This document shows positions 1 through 8,495 of a stretch of 64,000 nt of DNA, piece after piece. The notes below the pieces were generated by a model. The model ran no database searches, was not told where the DNA came from, and was given only the letters and a program-made list of their open reading frames with translations. Numbering within the stretch: the first letter of the stretch is position 1; the number at the start of each line of letters is the position of its first letter. The stretch covers positions 58,095 through 122,094 of the forward strand of contig DIXP01000022.1 in assembly GCA_002436065.1 (NCBI GenBank), in the 5' to 3' direction. The translations under genes were made by a program, and so were the position numbers. The DNA comes from Chloroflexi bacterium UBA6077. GTDB taxonomy: Bacteria; Chloroflexota; UBA6077.

Positions 1-84
1 CAAGGTTGCGCGAGTTAATGGACTGGGAACCCGAGCGCATCCTAGTGAGGGTCAATGGCAATATCCAAAAAAACCTGAAGGGCG
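1..84. repeat. Near-exact partial duplicate of the start of the next gene
   Basis: Bases 1-84 match bases 198-281 with 6 differences that I count by eye. The second copy lies inside the cysteine desulfidase-like gene, so this is a direct partial duplication with a 197-bp offset. It runs off the left edge of the window, so its full length is unknown. It could be a true tandem duplication that has started to diverge or, less likely given the scattered substitutions, an assembly artefact. Confidence 0.85.
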
Positions 85-101
85 AGGAACTACTGTGTTA
101 G
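3..101 (+). pseudogene. Remnant of a second UPF0597 (cysteine desulfidase-like) copy
   Basis: Reading from base 3, the frame encodes RLRELMDWEPERILV and continues to a TAG stop at 99-101. It matches codons 35-62 of the gene that follows and then diverges and stops after a few codons. Only the part inside the window is visible. It contains neither the cysteine motifs nor the glycine-rich core of the family, so it is very unlikely to be functional on its own. Its stop overlaps the GTG start of the intact gene, so the two may be translationally coupled. Confidence 0.6.
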
Positions 102-1369
102 ATGAAGAGAAGACAGGGGCCTATATTGCCATTTTGGAGGAGGAGCTGTGCCTCGCCATGGGTTGTACGGAGCCGATAGCCATTGCGTACTGCGCTGCAA
201 GGTTGCGCGAGTTAATGGACTGCGAACCCGAGCGCATCCTGGTGAGGGTCAGTGACAATATCCAAAAGAACCTGAAGAGCGTTATCGTTCCAAACACCGG
301 CGGGATGCGCGGCATCAGGGCTGCGACTGCCGCGGGCTACGTTGCGGGTGACTCGAGACGCGATCTCCAGGTAATCGCATCCATCTCGGACGATCAGCTG
401 GCTGATATCAGGTCATTTCTGGACCGCGTTCCCATTGAAATAGGCCCTCTCCAGACACAGTGCATGTTGGATATTCGCATCTCGGCGGTTCGCGGCAGTG
501 ACAAAGCTGTGGTGCACATCGCCAACAATCACAGCAACGTCGTTTACATGGAGAAAAACGGCGAGGTGCTTTTCGAAAGACCCTATTCGGAATCTCCAGA
601 AGATAACCTGCAAGACAAGAGCGTGCTGAATGTTGCCGACATCGTGACGTTCGCTGATACGGTGGATATTGCGCGAGTCGAAAAGCAGATTGAACGTCAG
701 ATTTCCCTCAACTCCGTCCTTGCTGAGGAAGGACTGAGAGGTGATTGGGGTGCAAGCATCGGCAAACTCCTGCTGAATGGCAATGAGGGTAATATCGAGA
801 TCGAGGCCATGGCTTATGCGGCAGCGAGCTCGGATGCTCGCATGAGCGGTTGTGGGCTACCCGCCGTTATTCTGTCGGGCTCGGGTAATCAGGGCATTAC
901 GGCGACAATGCCTGTCGTGCGTTACGCGAAGCGCATCGGCGCGCCGCAGGAGCAACTGTATCGCGCAATGCTGGTTTCTGATCTGGTGACTATTCACCAG
1001 AAGACGGGGATCGGCAGGTTGTCGGCCTACTGCGGCGCTATCAGCGCGGGCGTGGGGGCAGGCGCAGGCATTGCCTATCTACTGGGGGGTGGTTATGACG
1101 CGGTCTCCCATACCATCATCAATGGGGTGGCCATCCTTTCTGGGACGGTTTGCGATGGTGCAAAGCCCTCCTGTGCGGCAAAGATTGCCTTCGCGGTGGG
1201 AGCCGGCATTTTCGGCTACCACATGTACCGCAATGGCAGGCAGTTCCGCGCTGGAGACGGTATTGTGGCCAATGGTGTGGAGAAGACCATCGCCAAGGTG
1301 GGAACTCTGGCCAGAGAGGGCATGAAGCAGACGGACTCCATCATCCTCAGCATCATGTTACAGGAATAG
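95..1369 (+). CDS. UPF0597 family L-cysteine desulfidase / serine dehydratase-like protein
   Basis: Similar to the CyuA/YhaM (UPF0597) family, Fe-S enzymes that release sulfide and ammonia from L-cysteine to give pyruvate; some relatives act on serine. The 424-residue length is normal for the family. Family motifs are visible: MGCTEPIA near residue 23, VPNTGGMRG near residue 65, a glycine-rich GCGLPAVILSGSGNQG segment and the late GTVCDGAKPSCAAK segment. These carry the cysteines expected to hold the cluster. The start is GTG at 95, with GAGG at 84-87. A cysteine synthase follows on the same strand, so the pair probably balances cysteine breakdown and synthesis. Family assignment is firm; the exact amino acid substrate is inferred. 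Confidence 0.85.
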   Translation: MLDEEKTGAYIAILEEELCLAMGCTEPIAIAYCAARLRELMDCEPERILVRVSDNIQKNLKSVIVPNTGGMRGIRAATAAGYVAGDSRRDLQVIASISDDQLADIRSFLDRVPIEIGPLQTQCMLDIRISAVRGSDKAVVHIANNHSNVVYMEKNGEVLFERPYSESPEDNLQDKSVLNVADIVTFADTVDIARVEKQIERQISLNSVLAEEGLRGDWGASIGKLLLNGNEGNIEIEAMAYAAASSDARMSGCGLPAVILSGSGNQGITATMPVVRYAKRIGAPQEQLYRAMLVSDLVTIHQKTGIGRLSAYCGAISAGVGAGAGIAYLLGGGYDAVSHTIINGVAILSGTVCDGAKPSCAAKIAFAVGAGIFGYHMYRNGRQFRAGDGIVANGVEKTIAKVGTLAREGMKQTDSIILSIMLQE

Positions 1370-1477
1370 GACAGACGTACATCAGAAACGAATACTGCCA
1401 ACAGGAAAGCCCTATGCACCTTGGATGAAGAGAACTCATTCCCGGAAAGCTGATATAACAGCATGAGGTATGAAAGC

Positions 1478-2461
1478 ATGGCACGGATCGCTGAGGACAT
1501 CTTGGAGGCAATTGGCGGGACCCCTCTCGTGAAACTCAGGAGGATAGGGGCTGAGACCGGAGCACGCATCCTCGTCAAGATCGAGTCCATGAACCCAGGA
1601 GGCAGCATCAAAAGCCGCACCGCCTGGTGGATGATCGAGCAGGCCGAGCGGTCAGGCAAGCTGCGGCCAGACTCCATCATCGTCGAGCCCACCAGCGGCA
1701 ATCAGGGGATCGGCATCGCAATGGTGGCGGCGGTGAAGGGGTACAGGGTTCGGATCATCATGCCCGAGTGCATGAGCAAGGAGCGGCAGGCCTTGATAAG
1801 GGCCTACGGCGCCGAGGTGGTGCTAACGCCCTCTGGTGACAACATCGGCGAGACGATAGATGCCTGCTTGAGCACGGCGCGTAAGATGGCTGCGGAGGAC
1901 CCCCGAGTCTTCGTCCCCCAACAGTTCGAGAACCCCAACAACCCAGATGTCCACCGGAGGAGTACCGGCCGGGAGATCCTTGAGGCTGTCGACGGCCAGA
2001 TAGACGCGTTCGTTGCCGGGATCGGCACCGGCGGAACGATCACGGGGGTAGGCGAGATCCTGAGGGATGCGAACCCTCAGGTAAGGATTGTGGCCGCGGA
2101 GCCTACCAATGCGGCGATTCTCCAGGGGTGCTGCATAGGTATTCATCACCAGGAGGGCATAGGGGATGGGCTCATCCCTGCCATCCTGAACCGTGAGATC
2201 ATCACCGATCTCATCACAGTATCGGATGAGGATGCCATCACCACCACCCGTCGGCTTGCTAGGGAGGAAGGGATTCTCGCCGGAGTCTCATCGGGAACCA
2301 ACGCCTGGGCGGCAGTGGAGATGGCGAAGCGACTTGGCCCTGGCTCGACGATAGTGACGGTGCTGGCTGACACCGGAGAGCGGTACCTGAGCACTAACCT
2401 GTTTTCTCAACTGGTGACTGACAGCACTCTAGAGACTCGACTGCCAGATGAGGCATTCTAG
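1478..2461 (+). CDS. cysK: Cysteine synthase (O-acetylserine sulfhydrylase-type, PLP)
   Basis: PLP fold-type II enzyme of the cysteine synthase/cystathionine beta-synthase family. It would make L-cysteine from O-acetylserine and sulfide, or act on a related activated serine. With the ATG at 1478 the protein has 327 residues. Lys45 in NPGGSIKSR is the PLP lysine, TSGNQGIGIA is the substrate loop, and GTGGTITGVG binds the cofactor phosphate. I prefer 1478 because GAGG lies about 9 bases upstream. An in-frame ATG at 1463 would add MRYES but has a weaker ribosome site. It follows the desulfidase by about 100 bp. Related PLP lyases such as threonine dehydratase lack this motif set, so the call is strong. 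Confidence 0.88.
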   Translation: MARIAEDILEAIGGTPLVKLRRIGAETGARILVKIESMNPGGSIKSRTAWWMIEQAERSGKLRPDSIIVEPTSGNQGIGIAMVAAVKGYRVRIIMPECMSKERQALIRAYGAEVVLTPSGDNIGETIDACLSTARKMAAEDPRVFVPQQFENPNNPDVHRRSTGREILEAVDGQIDAFVAGIGTGGTITGVGEILRDANPQVRIVAAEPTNAAILQGCCIGIHHQEGIGDGLIPAILNREIITDLITVSDEDAITTTRRLAREEGILAGVSSGTNAWAAVEMAKRLGPGSTIVTVLADTGERYLSTNLFSQLVTDSTLETRLPDEAF

Positions 2462-2696
2462 CCTTCGGGAGGATCGGGTTAACAATGAAATATCCTCGGT
2501 CTTCGAGATAACAGGTTCCTTCTAGAACTCAGACCTGCCAGCGATCCTACCAGCCCAGCCTACTCTCTTCACCCTACAGAATTAGATGCGTCGGCCCTGA
2601 TGAGGGGCTCGTGTCAGTAGCTTGGTGATGCCTCCAGATGCTACAATCCCATGCTAATCATTACCCATCACTCATTACCGTCGGGGAGGCGCCGCC

Positions 2697-3866
2697 ATGA
2701 AGTTAGCCGGCAGGATGGAACGCTTGGGCATGGAAACGGCCTTCACTGTATTGGCCCAGGCCCGGGCGCTGGAAGCTCAGGGGAAAGATATCATCCACCT
2801 GGAGATCGGCGAGCCGGACTTCGATACCCCCGCTCCCATCGTGCGCGCCGCCGAGGAGGCGTTGCGCCAGGGATATACCCACTACGGCCCCTCCCAGGGT
2901 CTGCCGGAGCTACGCCAGCTCATTGCTGCCGACCTGACTGCCAGCCGCGGCCTGGAGGTGAATCCCGACCGGGTGGTCGTCACCCCGGGTGCCAAGCCGG
3001 TCATGTTCTACACCATCCTCGCGGTGGCCGAGGAGGGGGACGAGGTGATCTACCCCGACCCGGGCTTCCCCATCTACAGGTCGATGATCGACTTCGTGGG
3101 TGCCAAGGCTGTTCCGTTGGTGCTGCGGGAGGAGAACGACTTCAGCATAGATATGGAGGAGTTGCGATCCAAGATCACCCCCAGGACCACACTCCTGATC
3201 CTGAACTCACCTCACAATCCTACGGGCGGGATCGTTCCGCCAGAGCAGCTTGAGGAGATCGCCAAGCTGGCGGTAGAGCATGACCTGTGGGTGCTCTCAG
3301 ACGAGGTCTACTGGCGCATCCTGTACGAGGGGAAGCACGTCAGCATTGCCAGCTTCCCAGGCATGGCCGAGCGCACCATCCTCCTGGATGGACACTCCAA
3401 GACCTATGCCATGACCGGCTGGCGGCTGGGCTTTGCCGTTGCCCCCGAATCGCTTGTCTCCCACTTCACCAAGCTGGTCAACAACAGTGCGTCTTGCACT
3501 GCTACCTTCGTCCAGCGGGCCGCCCTGGCTTGCACGGAGTCCGAGGAGGATGTGCTGAACATGGTAAAGGAGTTCACCGACCGCCGGAAGGTGGTGGTGG
3601 AAGGGCTGAACGCCATCGAGGGGCTCACCTGTCGAAAGCCGATGGGGGCCTTCTATGCCTTCCCCAATGTTACCGGGGTGGGTATGAGTAGCGATAAGTT
3701 CGCCCACTACCTGCTGCATGAGGCGGGGGTAGCTACCCTTTCCGGCACCGCCTTCGGCGCGGCCGGCGATGGCTACATACGGATCTCGTACGCAAACTCT
3801 CTCCCCAATCTCCAGGAGGCCATCCGCCGCATCCAGCGAGCCGTGGAGCAGGTCAGACAGAAGTAG
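2697..3866 (+). CDS. Class I/II PLP aminotransferase (aspartate aminotransferase-like)
   Basis: A 389-residue fold-type I aminotransferase that swaps an amino group between an amino acid and a 2-oxo acid. It has the family layout: substrate-side EPDFDTP near residue 39, NSPHNPTGG near residue 170, DEVY near residue 202, and the PLP lysine K235 in HSKTYAMTGWRLGF with the partner arginine at R243. A GGGAGG ribosome site precedes the ATG. Substrate specificity (aspartate, alanine or aromatic) cannot be read from the sequence. It stands alone, about 235 bp after the cysteine synthase. Confidence 0.88.
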   Translation: MKLAGRMERLGMETAFTVLAQARALEAQGKDIIHLEIGEPDFDTPAPIVRAAEEALRQGYTHYGPSQGLPELRQLIAADLTASRGLEVNPDRVVVTPGAKPVMFYTILAVAEEGDEVIYPDPGFPIYRSMIDFVGAKAVPLVLREENDFSIDMEELRSKITPRTTLLILNSPHNPTGGIVPPEQLEEIAKLAVEHDLWVLSDEVYWRILYEGKHVSIASFPGMAERTILLDGHSKTYAMTGWRLGFAVAPESLVSHFTKLVNNSASCTATFVQRAALACTESEEDVLNMVKEFTDRRKVVVEGLNAIEGLTCRKPMGAFYAFPNVTGVGMSSDKFAHYLLHEAGVATLSGTAFGAAGDGYIRISYANSLPNLQEAIRRIQRAVEQVRQK

Positions 3867-3959
3867 AGTCCTCTCCTCGTCTCGAGCAGAGTAGACTGCT
3901 TAGCGATTCATTCATTGTTAGAACGGCGTCGCCGGTGCGATATGTTGGAGTGTACTGTT

Positions 3960-5000
3960 ATGAAAAGCGCGACTCTTCCAGTGTGCATATGCCTGCTTTT
4001 CCTCTGTTCTGCCTGCACTGCGAATACAGCTTCTTCCCCAGGCTCTTCTCCAACTTCTACTGCCGTCGTCACGGCCGGCGGTGCTGGTTCGGGCAAGGAA
4101 GTAAGCATCGGAGCTGCGAACACTCCGACTCCTGCGGCAACAGCAGCAGGCACTGGCATCAACCTACCCGTCCAAACCCCTGGATCCGTCCAAACCCCTG
4201 CATCGGCGCAAACTCCGAGCCCCGTCCAAACCCCGGGACCTGGCCCAACCTCGGCACCCGCCCAAACCCCTCAATCGGGGCAAACCCCTGTGGCCACGGC
4301 CGCGTCCAAGAGCAAACTGTACGCTCCCAGCATTTTTGTGATCCAGGCCGAGGGCAAGGGGCGGAAAGAGTTGGCGCCGGGCTATTTCCAGGACTATGAA
4401 GCCGACCTCTACCTTCACAAGATAGATGCCAACGACAATCGCGCCGTGACGGGGAGCTATCAGGGCAATTTCTGGATGAAAGTCACCCTCAACGCCGACG
4501 AATTCATCAAGGAAATGCTCAAGAATGCACCCCTCCAGATGGATTTCAGCGGGGGCGGTGAGGCGATTTGCGATAACCTGGGCATGTCTTTGAACACCAC
4601 GGATGACAAGGCCTGGGTGGACTATTCCATTCTGGACGACAAGGGCAATCCGCTGCCGCTGACGCGGGATACCCCTGTCGGCAAAGGCAGTTTCGTCGCC
4701 GTGACAAAGGAAGTCTACCTAAAGGCCAAGGCACGCGGTGCGCAGGGCGAGAAACTCGATTATGAGTCTGATGCCGGCGCCGGCGACCTGACCGATGTCA
4801 ACTACGTCATCCATGTGCAACCCGATTCCATGGAATCGGGAACACAGCGCAAGGTTGTGATCCAGTTGAACGTTGCGGGTAGCGATTCCATTACTATGAA
4901 CGGCACGATGAGGCGTTTGCCGGGCTATCGTGAGGACGTGTCGGACTATTTGAATTCGAAAGAATACCAGCAGGCAGCCCAAAAACACACGAGCGAGTGA
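3960..5000 (+). CDS. Lipoprotein with Thr/Pro/Gln-rich linker, function unknown
   Basis: I do not recognise the family. With the ATG at 3960 the protein (346 residues) starts with a short hydrophobic signal ending in a lipobox (LCSAC), so it should be lipid-anchored outside the membrane. After the cysteine comes a Ser/Thr/Pro-rich stretch containing repeats of the type V/AQTPxx (about residues 70-120). This is probably a flexible spacer. The remaining ~230 residues look globular and polar, with many Asp and Lys, and no enzyme motif. An upstream in-frame start at 3915 would bury the signal peptide, so I reject it. A palindromic element follows the stop. Confidence 0.65.
   Translation: MKSATLPVCICLLFLCSACTANTASSPGSSPTSTAVVTAGGAGSGKEVSIGAANTPTPAATAAGTGINLPVQTPGSVQTPASAQTPSPVQTPGPGPTSAPAQTPQSGQTPVATAASKSKLYAPSIFVIQAEGKGRKELAPGYFQDYEADLYLHKIDANDNRAVTGSYQGNFWMKVTLNADEFIKEMLKNAPLQMDFSGGGEAICDNLGMSLNTTDDKAWVDYSILDDKGNPLPLTRDTPVGKGSFVAVTKEVYLKAKARGAQGEKLDYESDAGAGDLTDVNYVIHVQPDSMESGTQRKVVIQLNVAGSDSITMNGTMRRLPGYREDVSDYLNSKEYQQAAQKHTSE
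4169..4290 (+). repeat. Degenerate short tandem repeat coding (x)QTPxx
   Basis: About seven imperfect 15-21 bp units built on CCAAACCCC/CAAACTCCG, encoding repeated QTP tripeptides within the lipoprotein linker. Units vary in length and sequence, so this is a protein repeat rather than a CRISPR array. Confidence 0.7.
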
Positions 5001-5009
5001 CCCCAGCTA

Positions 5010-5157
5010 CAGGGCCTTTTAGTTCTACGTCTGGCCCTCACCCCGACCCTCTCCCAGAGGGAGAAGTCAGAATCGCCTCTCCCTCTGGGAGAGGCCGCCC
5101 GAAGGGCGGGTGAGGGCGGCGCTAGGAGCAGAGAAGCAGGAGAACTAAAAGGCCCTG
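5010..5157. repeat. 148-bp palindromic element with 17-bp terminal inverted repeats
   Basis: Bases 5010-5026 (CAGGGCCTTTTAGTTCT) are the exact reverse complement of 5141-5157. Inside are further nested inverted pairs: GCCCTCACCC at 5034-5043 with GGGTGAGGGC at 5108-5117, and CCCTCTCCCAGAGGG with its complement near 5078-5093. The whole segment could fold into one long hairpin. It fills the gap between the lipoprotein gene and the glycosyltransferase. It resembles a miniature inverted-repeat element or REP-type unit; no coding potential is apparent. A shortened core of the same sequence occurs at 58269-58289. Confidence 0.75.
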
Positions 5158-5322
5158 CCCGTGCTCGCGGCTTCTGGGACAGGGAAGAGGACTCCATGCT
5201 ATCATGGCACTAATTTGAGTACGCGCGCTTCAACCCCATCCACCCTTTCCGGAAAGGCAGGACGGGGGACTTTCGGCTCTCCATAGGGCAGATCTACATC
5301 GTTGCACCAGGAGCATTGCGCT

Positions 5323-6075
5323 ATGGCACCCAGTATCACCGCCTTCTTCCCCGCATACAACGACGCAGGCACCATCCCCAGCATGGTTATTGCCGCCGAC
5401 ATGACCCTCCGATCCCTGACGGACGACTACGAGATCGTCGTGGTGAACGACGGTAGTAGGGATTACACGCCCGACGTACTGGAGGAGTTGACACGGAGCT
5501 ACCCCCGGCTGCGAGTGGTGCATCATGTCAAGAACAGGGGATACGGGGGCGCCCTGCGCAGCGGTTTCGCCAATGCTACCAAGGAGTTGGTGTTCTACAC
5601 CGACGGTGACGCCCAGTACGATCCGCGAGAGATGGTTCTCCTCCTGGAGGCGATGGCGCCTGGAATAGATGTGGTGAATGGCTACAAGGTCAAGCGATCG
5701 GATCCTCTCCACAGGGTCGTGATCGGCAAACTGTACCACTGGACGGTTAGGACCGCGTTTGGCCTGGCAGTGCGGGATGTGGACTGCGATTTCCGGCTGA
5801 TCCGGCGGAGGGTCTTCGATAAGGTGAGGCTGGAGCGGGACAGCGGTGTCATCTGTGTTGAGATGATGAAGAAGATCCAGGATGCGGGCTTCAAGATCGC
5901 ACAGGTTCCGGTCAACCACTATCACCGAGCCTACGGTCGATCCCAGTTCTTCAACTTCGGCCGGGTCTTCCGTGTGGGGGTGGACCTCATTCGGTTGTGG
6001 CAGGAGCTGGTTCTGCACAAGGGGCAGTCCCAGACCCAGACCGATGGCGTGGCGGCAGTCCAAGAGCAGCGATGA
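5323..6075 (+). CDS. GT2 family glycosyltransferase (polyprenyl-phosphate sugar transferase-like)
   Basis: A GT-A fold glycosyltransferase of about 250 residues, resembling dolichyl/undecaprenyl-phosphate mannosyl- or glucosyltransferases. FFPAYND opens the nucleotide fold, VVNDGSRDYT is the donor-binding loop, and YTDGDAQYDP contains the metal-binding DxD-type site. No C-terminal membrane helices follow, so it is the soluble short form. I choose the ATG at 5323, 9 bases after AGGAG, over the TTG at 5302. Its last codons overlap the next gene by ATGA. It starts the long surface-polysaccharide operon that runs to 17741. The acceptor and sugar cannot be told from the sequence. Confidence 0.85.
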   Translation: MAPSITAFFPAYNDAGTIPSMVIAADMTLRSLTDDYEIVVVNDGSRDYTPDVLEELTRSYPRLRVVHHVKNRGYGGALRSGFANATKELVFYTDGDAQYDPREMVLLLEAMAPGIDVVNGYKVKRSDPLHRVVIGKLYHWTVRTAFGLAVRDVDCDFRLIRRRVFDKVRLERDSGVICVEMMKKIQDAGFKIAQVPVNHYHRAYGRSQFFNFGRVFRVGVDLIRLWQELVLHKGQSQTQTDGVAAVQEQR

Positions 6076-7076
6076 GCCAGCGGGAGGATTGCTCCGATTT
6101 CTACAAGGGTCGCGCCGTCCTGATCACTGGTGGCCTCGGTTTCCTGGGCAGCAATCTGGCCAGGCGCTTGGTTGAACTGGGCGCTGATGTGCTCCTGGTG
6201 GACTCCCTCGTCCCCGACTACGGCGGAAACCTCTTCAACGTCGCGGATATCCAGGATAGGCTGCGCGTCAACATCGCCGACATCCGCGACGAGAACAGTA
6301 TGGACTACCTGGTCCGATGGCAGGAGGTGATCTTCAACCTGGCCGGACAGGTAAGCCACATCGACGGCCAGCGCGATCCCTACACGGACCTGGACATCAA
6401 CTGCCGGGCCCAGCTCTCTTTCCTTGAAGCTTGCCGCAGGTTCAACCCTAAGGCCAAGGTGGTCTACGCCAGCACGCGTCAGATTTACGGCAGGCCGCTT
6501 TACCTGCCCGTGGACGAGATGCATCCCAAACGTCCAACGGATGTGAATGGCATCAACAAGATGGCCGGCGAGTGGTACCACATCCTGTATAACAACGTCC
6601 ACGGTATCAGGGCCACCTCCCTCCGGCTGACCAACAGCTACGGTCCTCGCCAGCTAATGAAGCACAACCGGCAGGGCTTCATCCCCTGGTTCGTCCGCCA
6701 AGCGTTGGATGGGGAGGAGATCTCCCTGTTTGGCGATGGCAGCCAGCTGCGGGACTTCACCTACGTGGACGATGCGGTGGAGGCATTCCTCATGGCAGGC
6801 GCGAGTCCCGCCGCCGACGGGCAGTTCTTCAACGTTGGAGGGATGGGCCCGACCAGCCTGAAGCAGTTCCTGGAGACCCTGCTGGACGTAGTAGGCTCGG
6901 GCAGCTACCGGCTGGTTCCATTCCCGCCGGAGAAGCGCTCCATCGACATAGGGAGCTTCTACACGGACTACTCCAAGATCCGGAGCGCCCTGGGCTGGGA
7001 GCCTCGGGTCCCCATCGCCGAGGGGCTGCGCCAAATGGTGGAGTACTACCGGCAGCATAGGGAGCACTACTGGTAG
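6072..7076 (+). CDS. NAD(P)-dependent sugar-nucleotide epimerase/dehydratase (extended SDR)
   Basis: A 334-residue extended short-chain dehydrogenase. TGGLGFLGSN near residue 17 is the dinucleotide-binding loop, and the STRQIYG segment holds the usual active-site Ser/Thr. Late motifs LRLTNSYGPRQ and RDFTYVDDAVEAF are typical of sugar-nucleotide 4-epimerases and 4,6-dehydratases. Oddly, the catalytic YxxxK motif reads NGINK, so the usual tyrosine appears to be asparagine. The ATG at 6072 overlaps the previous stop (ATGA); the longer reading from 5997 lies inside the upstream gene. A DegT aminotransferase follows, so the product may be a keto-sugar or amino-sugar precursor. Confidence 0.85.
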   Translation: MSQREDCSDFYKGRAVLITGGLGFLGSNLARRLVELGADVLLVDSLVPDYGGNLFNVADIQDRLRVNIADIRDENSMDYLVRWQEVIFNLAGQVSHIDGQRDPYTDLDINCRAQLSFLEACRRFNPKAKVVYASTRQIYGRPLYLPVDEMHPKRPTDVNGINKMAGEWYHILYNNVHGIRATSLRLTNSYGPRQLMKHNRQGFIPWFVRQALDGEEISLFGDGSQLRDFTYVDDAVEAFLMAGASPAADGQFFNVGGMGPTSLKQFLETLLDVVGSGSYRLVPFPPEKRSIDIGSFYTDYSKIRSALGWEPRVPIAEGLRQMVEYYRQHREHYW

Positions 7077-7087
7077 GCAAGTAAATC

Positions 7088-7113
7088 CCCTCTCCCACCG
7101 CGGTGGGAGAGGG
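7088..7113. repeat. Perfect 26-bp palindrome between operon genes
   Basis: CCCTCTCCCACCG at 7088-7100 is followed directly by its exact reverse complement at 7101-7113. It has no T-tract, so it is unlikely to be a classic terminator. It resembles the CCCTCTCCC cores at 5047 and 58269, which suggests a dispersed repeat family that may also stabilise mRNA ends. Confidence 0.7.
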
Positions 7114-7133
7114 AGTGATGGACGGGTGGACAG

Positions 7134-8234
7134 ATGCGTATCGACTTCAACGACCTGAAGCCCCAGCACCGGCAGCTGCGAGAGGAGATCCGGGCTGCCA
7201 CCGAGCAGGTGTTGGACGACGGCTGGTTCATCCTCGGGAAGCAGGGCGAGGCGTTCGAGCGGGAGTTCGCGGACTACTGCGGGGTGCGCCACTGCGTAGG
7301 GGTGGGCTCGGGCACCGAGGCGATACATCTTGCCCTCCTGGCCTGCGGGGTGCAGCCTGGGGATGAGGTGATCACCGCTTCCCTTACCGCCGTGCCTACC
7401 GCCTCCGCGATCTCCTTTGCTGGTGCCACGCCGGTCTTCGCGGATATAGACCCGCGCACCTTCACCATGGACCCCGCCGACCTGGAATCCAGGATCACTC
7501 CGAGGACCAAAGCGATCCTGCCGGTCCACATCTATGGACAGGTAGCGGAGATGGATCCGATCCTGGAGGTGGGACGCCGCCACGGCATCCCGGTCGTCGA
7601 GGACGCCTGCCAGGCCCATGGTGCGGAGCACGGTGGACGTAGAGCCGGCTCTCTCGGGGTGATGGCGGCCTTCAGCTTCTATCCCACCAAGAACCTCGGA
7701 GCCTGCGGCGATGGCGGGGCGGTCACCACCGACGATCCTGTGTTGGCTGATAGGCTGAACCTCCTCCGCAACTACGGGCAGAGGAAGCGCTACTACCACG
7801 AGAGCAAGGGCTTCAATAGCCGCTTGGACGAAGTTCAGGCGGCGATCCTTCGGGTGAAGCTCCGATACCTGAATGGCTGGAACGAGACGCGGCGAGCCAA
7901 GGCGAGGCTGTACGACTCCCTGTTGAAGGGGGTGACGCCGCCCCATGAGGCGGGTTACGCCCGCCATGCCTACCATCTCTATGTGGTGCGCAGTTCTCGT
8001 AGGGACGAGCTTCAACACTACCTGGCCGAGCAGGGCATCGGCACCCTGATCCATTACCCTGTGCCCGTCCATCTCCAGGAGGCGTACCGTGATCTGGGGC
8101 TGTCTCGCGGCTGCCTTCCGGTGACGGAGCGGTGCGCCGATGAGATCCTCTCCCTGCCCCTCTATCCGGAACTGCTCGACGAGCAGATCACGGAGGTGGC
8201 CGAGGCGATCAACAGATTAACCTCTGAGGGGTAG
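7134..8234 (+). CDS. DegT/DnrJ/EryC1/StrS family sugar aminotransferase
   Basis: A 366-residue PLP enzyme that aminates keto-sugars linked to a nucleotide, giving amino sugars for surface polysaccharides. Recognisable family blocks are GVGSGTEAIHLALLACG near residue 56, PVHIYGQVAEMD near residue 130, VVEDACQAHGAEH around residue 155 and the PLP lysine in FSFYPTKNLGACGDGGAV near residue 184. NYGQRKRYYHE and LDEVQAAILRVKL complete the pattern. It sits directly after the epimerase, which probably supplies its keto-sugar. The exact sugar and the position aminated are not predictable. Confidence 0.9.
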   Translation: MRIDFNDLKPQHRQLREEIRAATEQVLDDGWFILGKQGEAFEREFADYCGVRHCVGVGSGTEAIHLALLACGVQPGDEVITASLTAVPTASAISFAGATPVFADIDPRTFTMDPADLESRITPRTKAILPVHIYGQVAEMDPILEVGRRHGIPVVEDACQAHGAEHGGRRAGSLGVMAAFSFYPTKNLGACGDGGAVTTDDPVLADRLNLLRNYGQRKRYYHESKGFNSRLDEVQAAILRVKLRYLNGWNETRRAKARLYDSLLKGVTPPHEAGYARHAYHLYVVRSSRRDELQHYLAEQGIGTLIHYPVPVHLQEAYRDLGLSRGCLPVTERCADEILSLPLYPELLDEQITEVAEAINRLTSEG

Positions 8235-8495
8235 GCGTTCCTTGTCATTCTGGATGGCCCGCAGCCCAGGTGTCATTCTGAGCAGGCCACCCCGTCTTTG
8301 TCATCCTGAGGCGCCGCAGCGCCGAAGGATCTCCGGGTCCACGTCAACAGGAGATTCTTCGTGGCCTGCGGGCCACTCAGAATGACACCCAAGAGGCGGC
8401 CTGCTCAGAATGACTGGCATGGGCTGCGGCCTGCTCAGAATGACAAAAGGGGGACGGCCTGCTCAGAATGACTGGGAAGAGACTAGTGCACAGCC
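8235..8495. repeat. Intergenic cluster of GTCATTCTGAG-type dispersed repeats
   Basis: This 261-bp gap has no credible gene. It holds three direct copies of the 18-mer CGGCCTGCTCAGAATGAC at 8397-8414, 8427-8444 and 8455-8472. An inverted copy lies at 8272-8288, and GTCATCCTGAGGCGCCGCAG at 8300-8319. The same 20-mer and 18-mer-type units recur at 58733-58795. Opposed copies can pair into hairpins. Units 28-30 bp apart with 10-12 bp between them are too short and too degenerate for CRISPR. It looks like a REP-like repeat cluster. Confidence 0.75.

Noticed and set aside
4169..4290. Tandem repeats considered as CRISPR or regulatory
   Set aside because: They are in frame within a lipoprotein gene and encode a Thr/Pro/Gln linker.
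6654..8072. 472-codon minus-strand frame across the epimerase and aminotransferase genes
   Set aside because: It crosses two well-supported plus-strand genes and a palindrome and has low-complexity, His/Pro-rich content typical of a shadow frame.
8397..8472. Three evenly spaced 18-mers resembling a small CRISPR array
   Set aside because: Repeats are too short, spacers are only 10-12 bp, inverted copies exist, and no cas genes are present.
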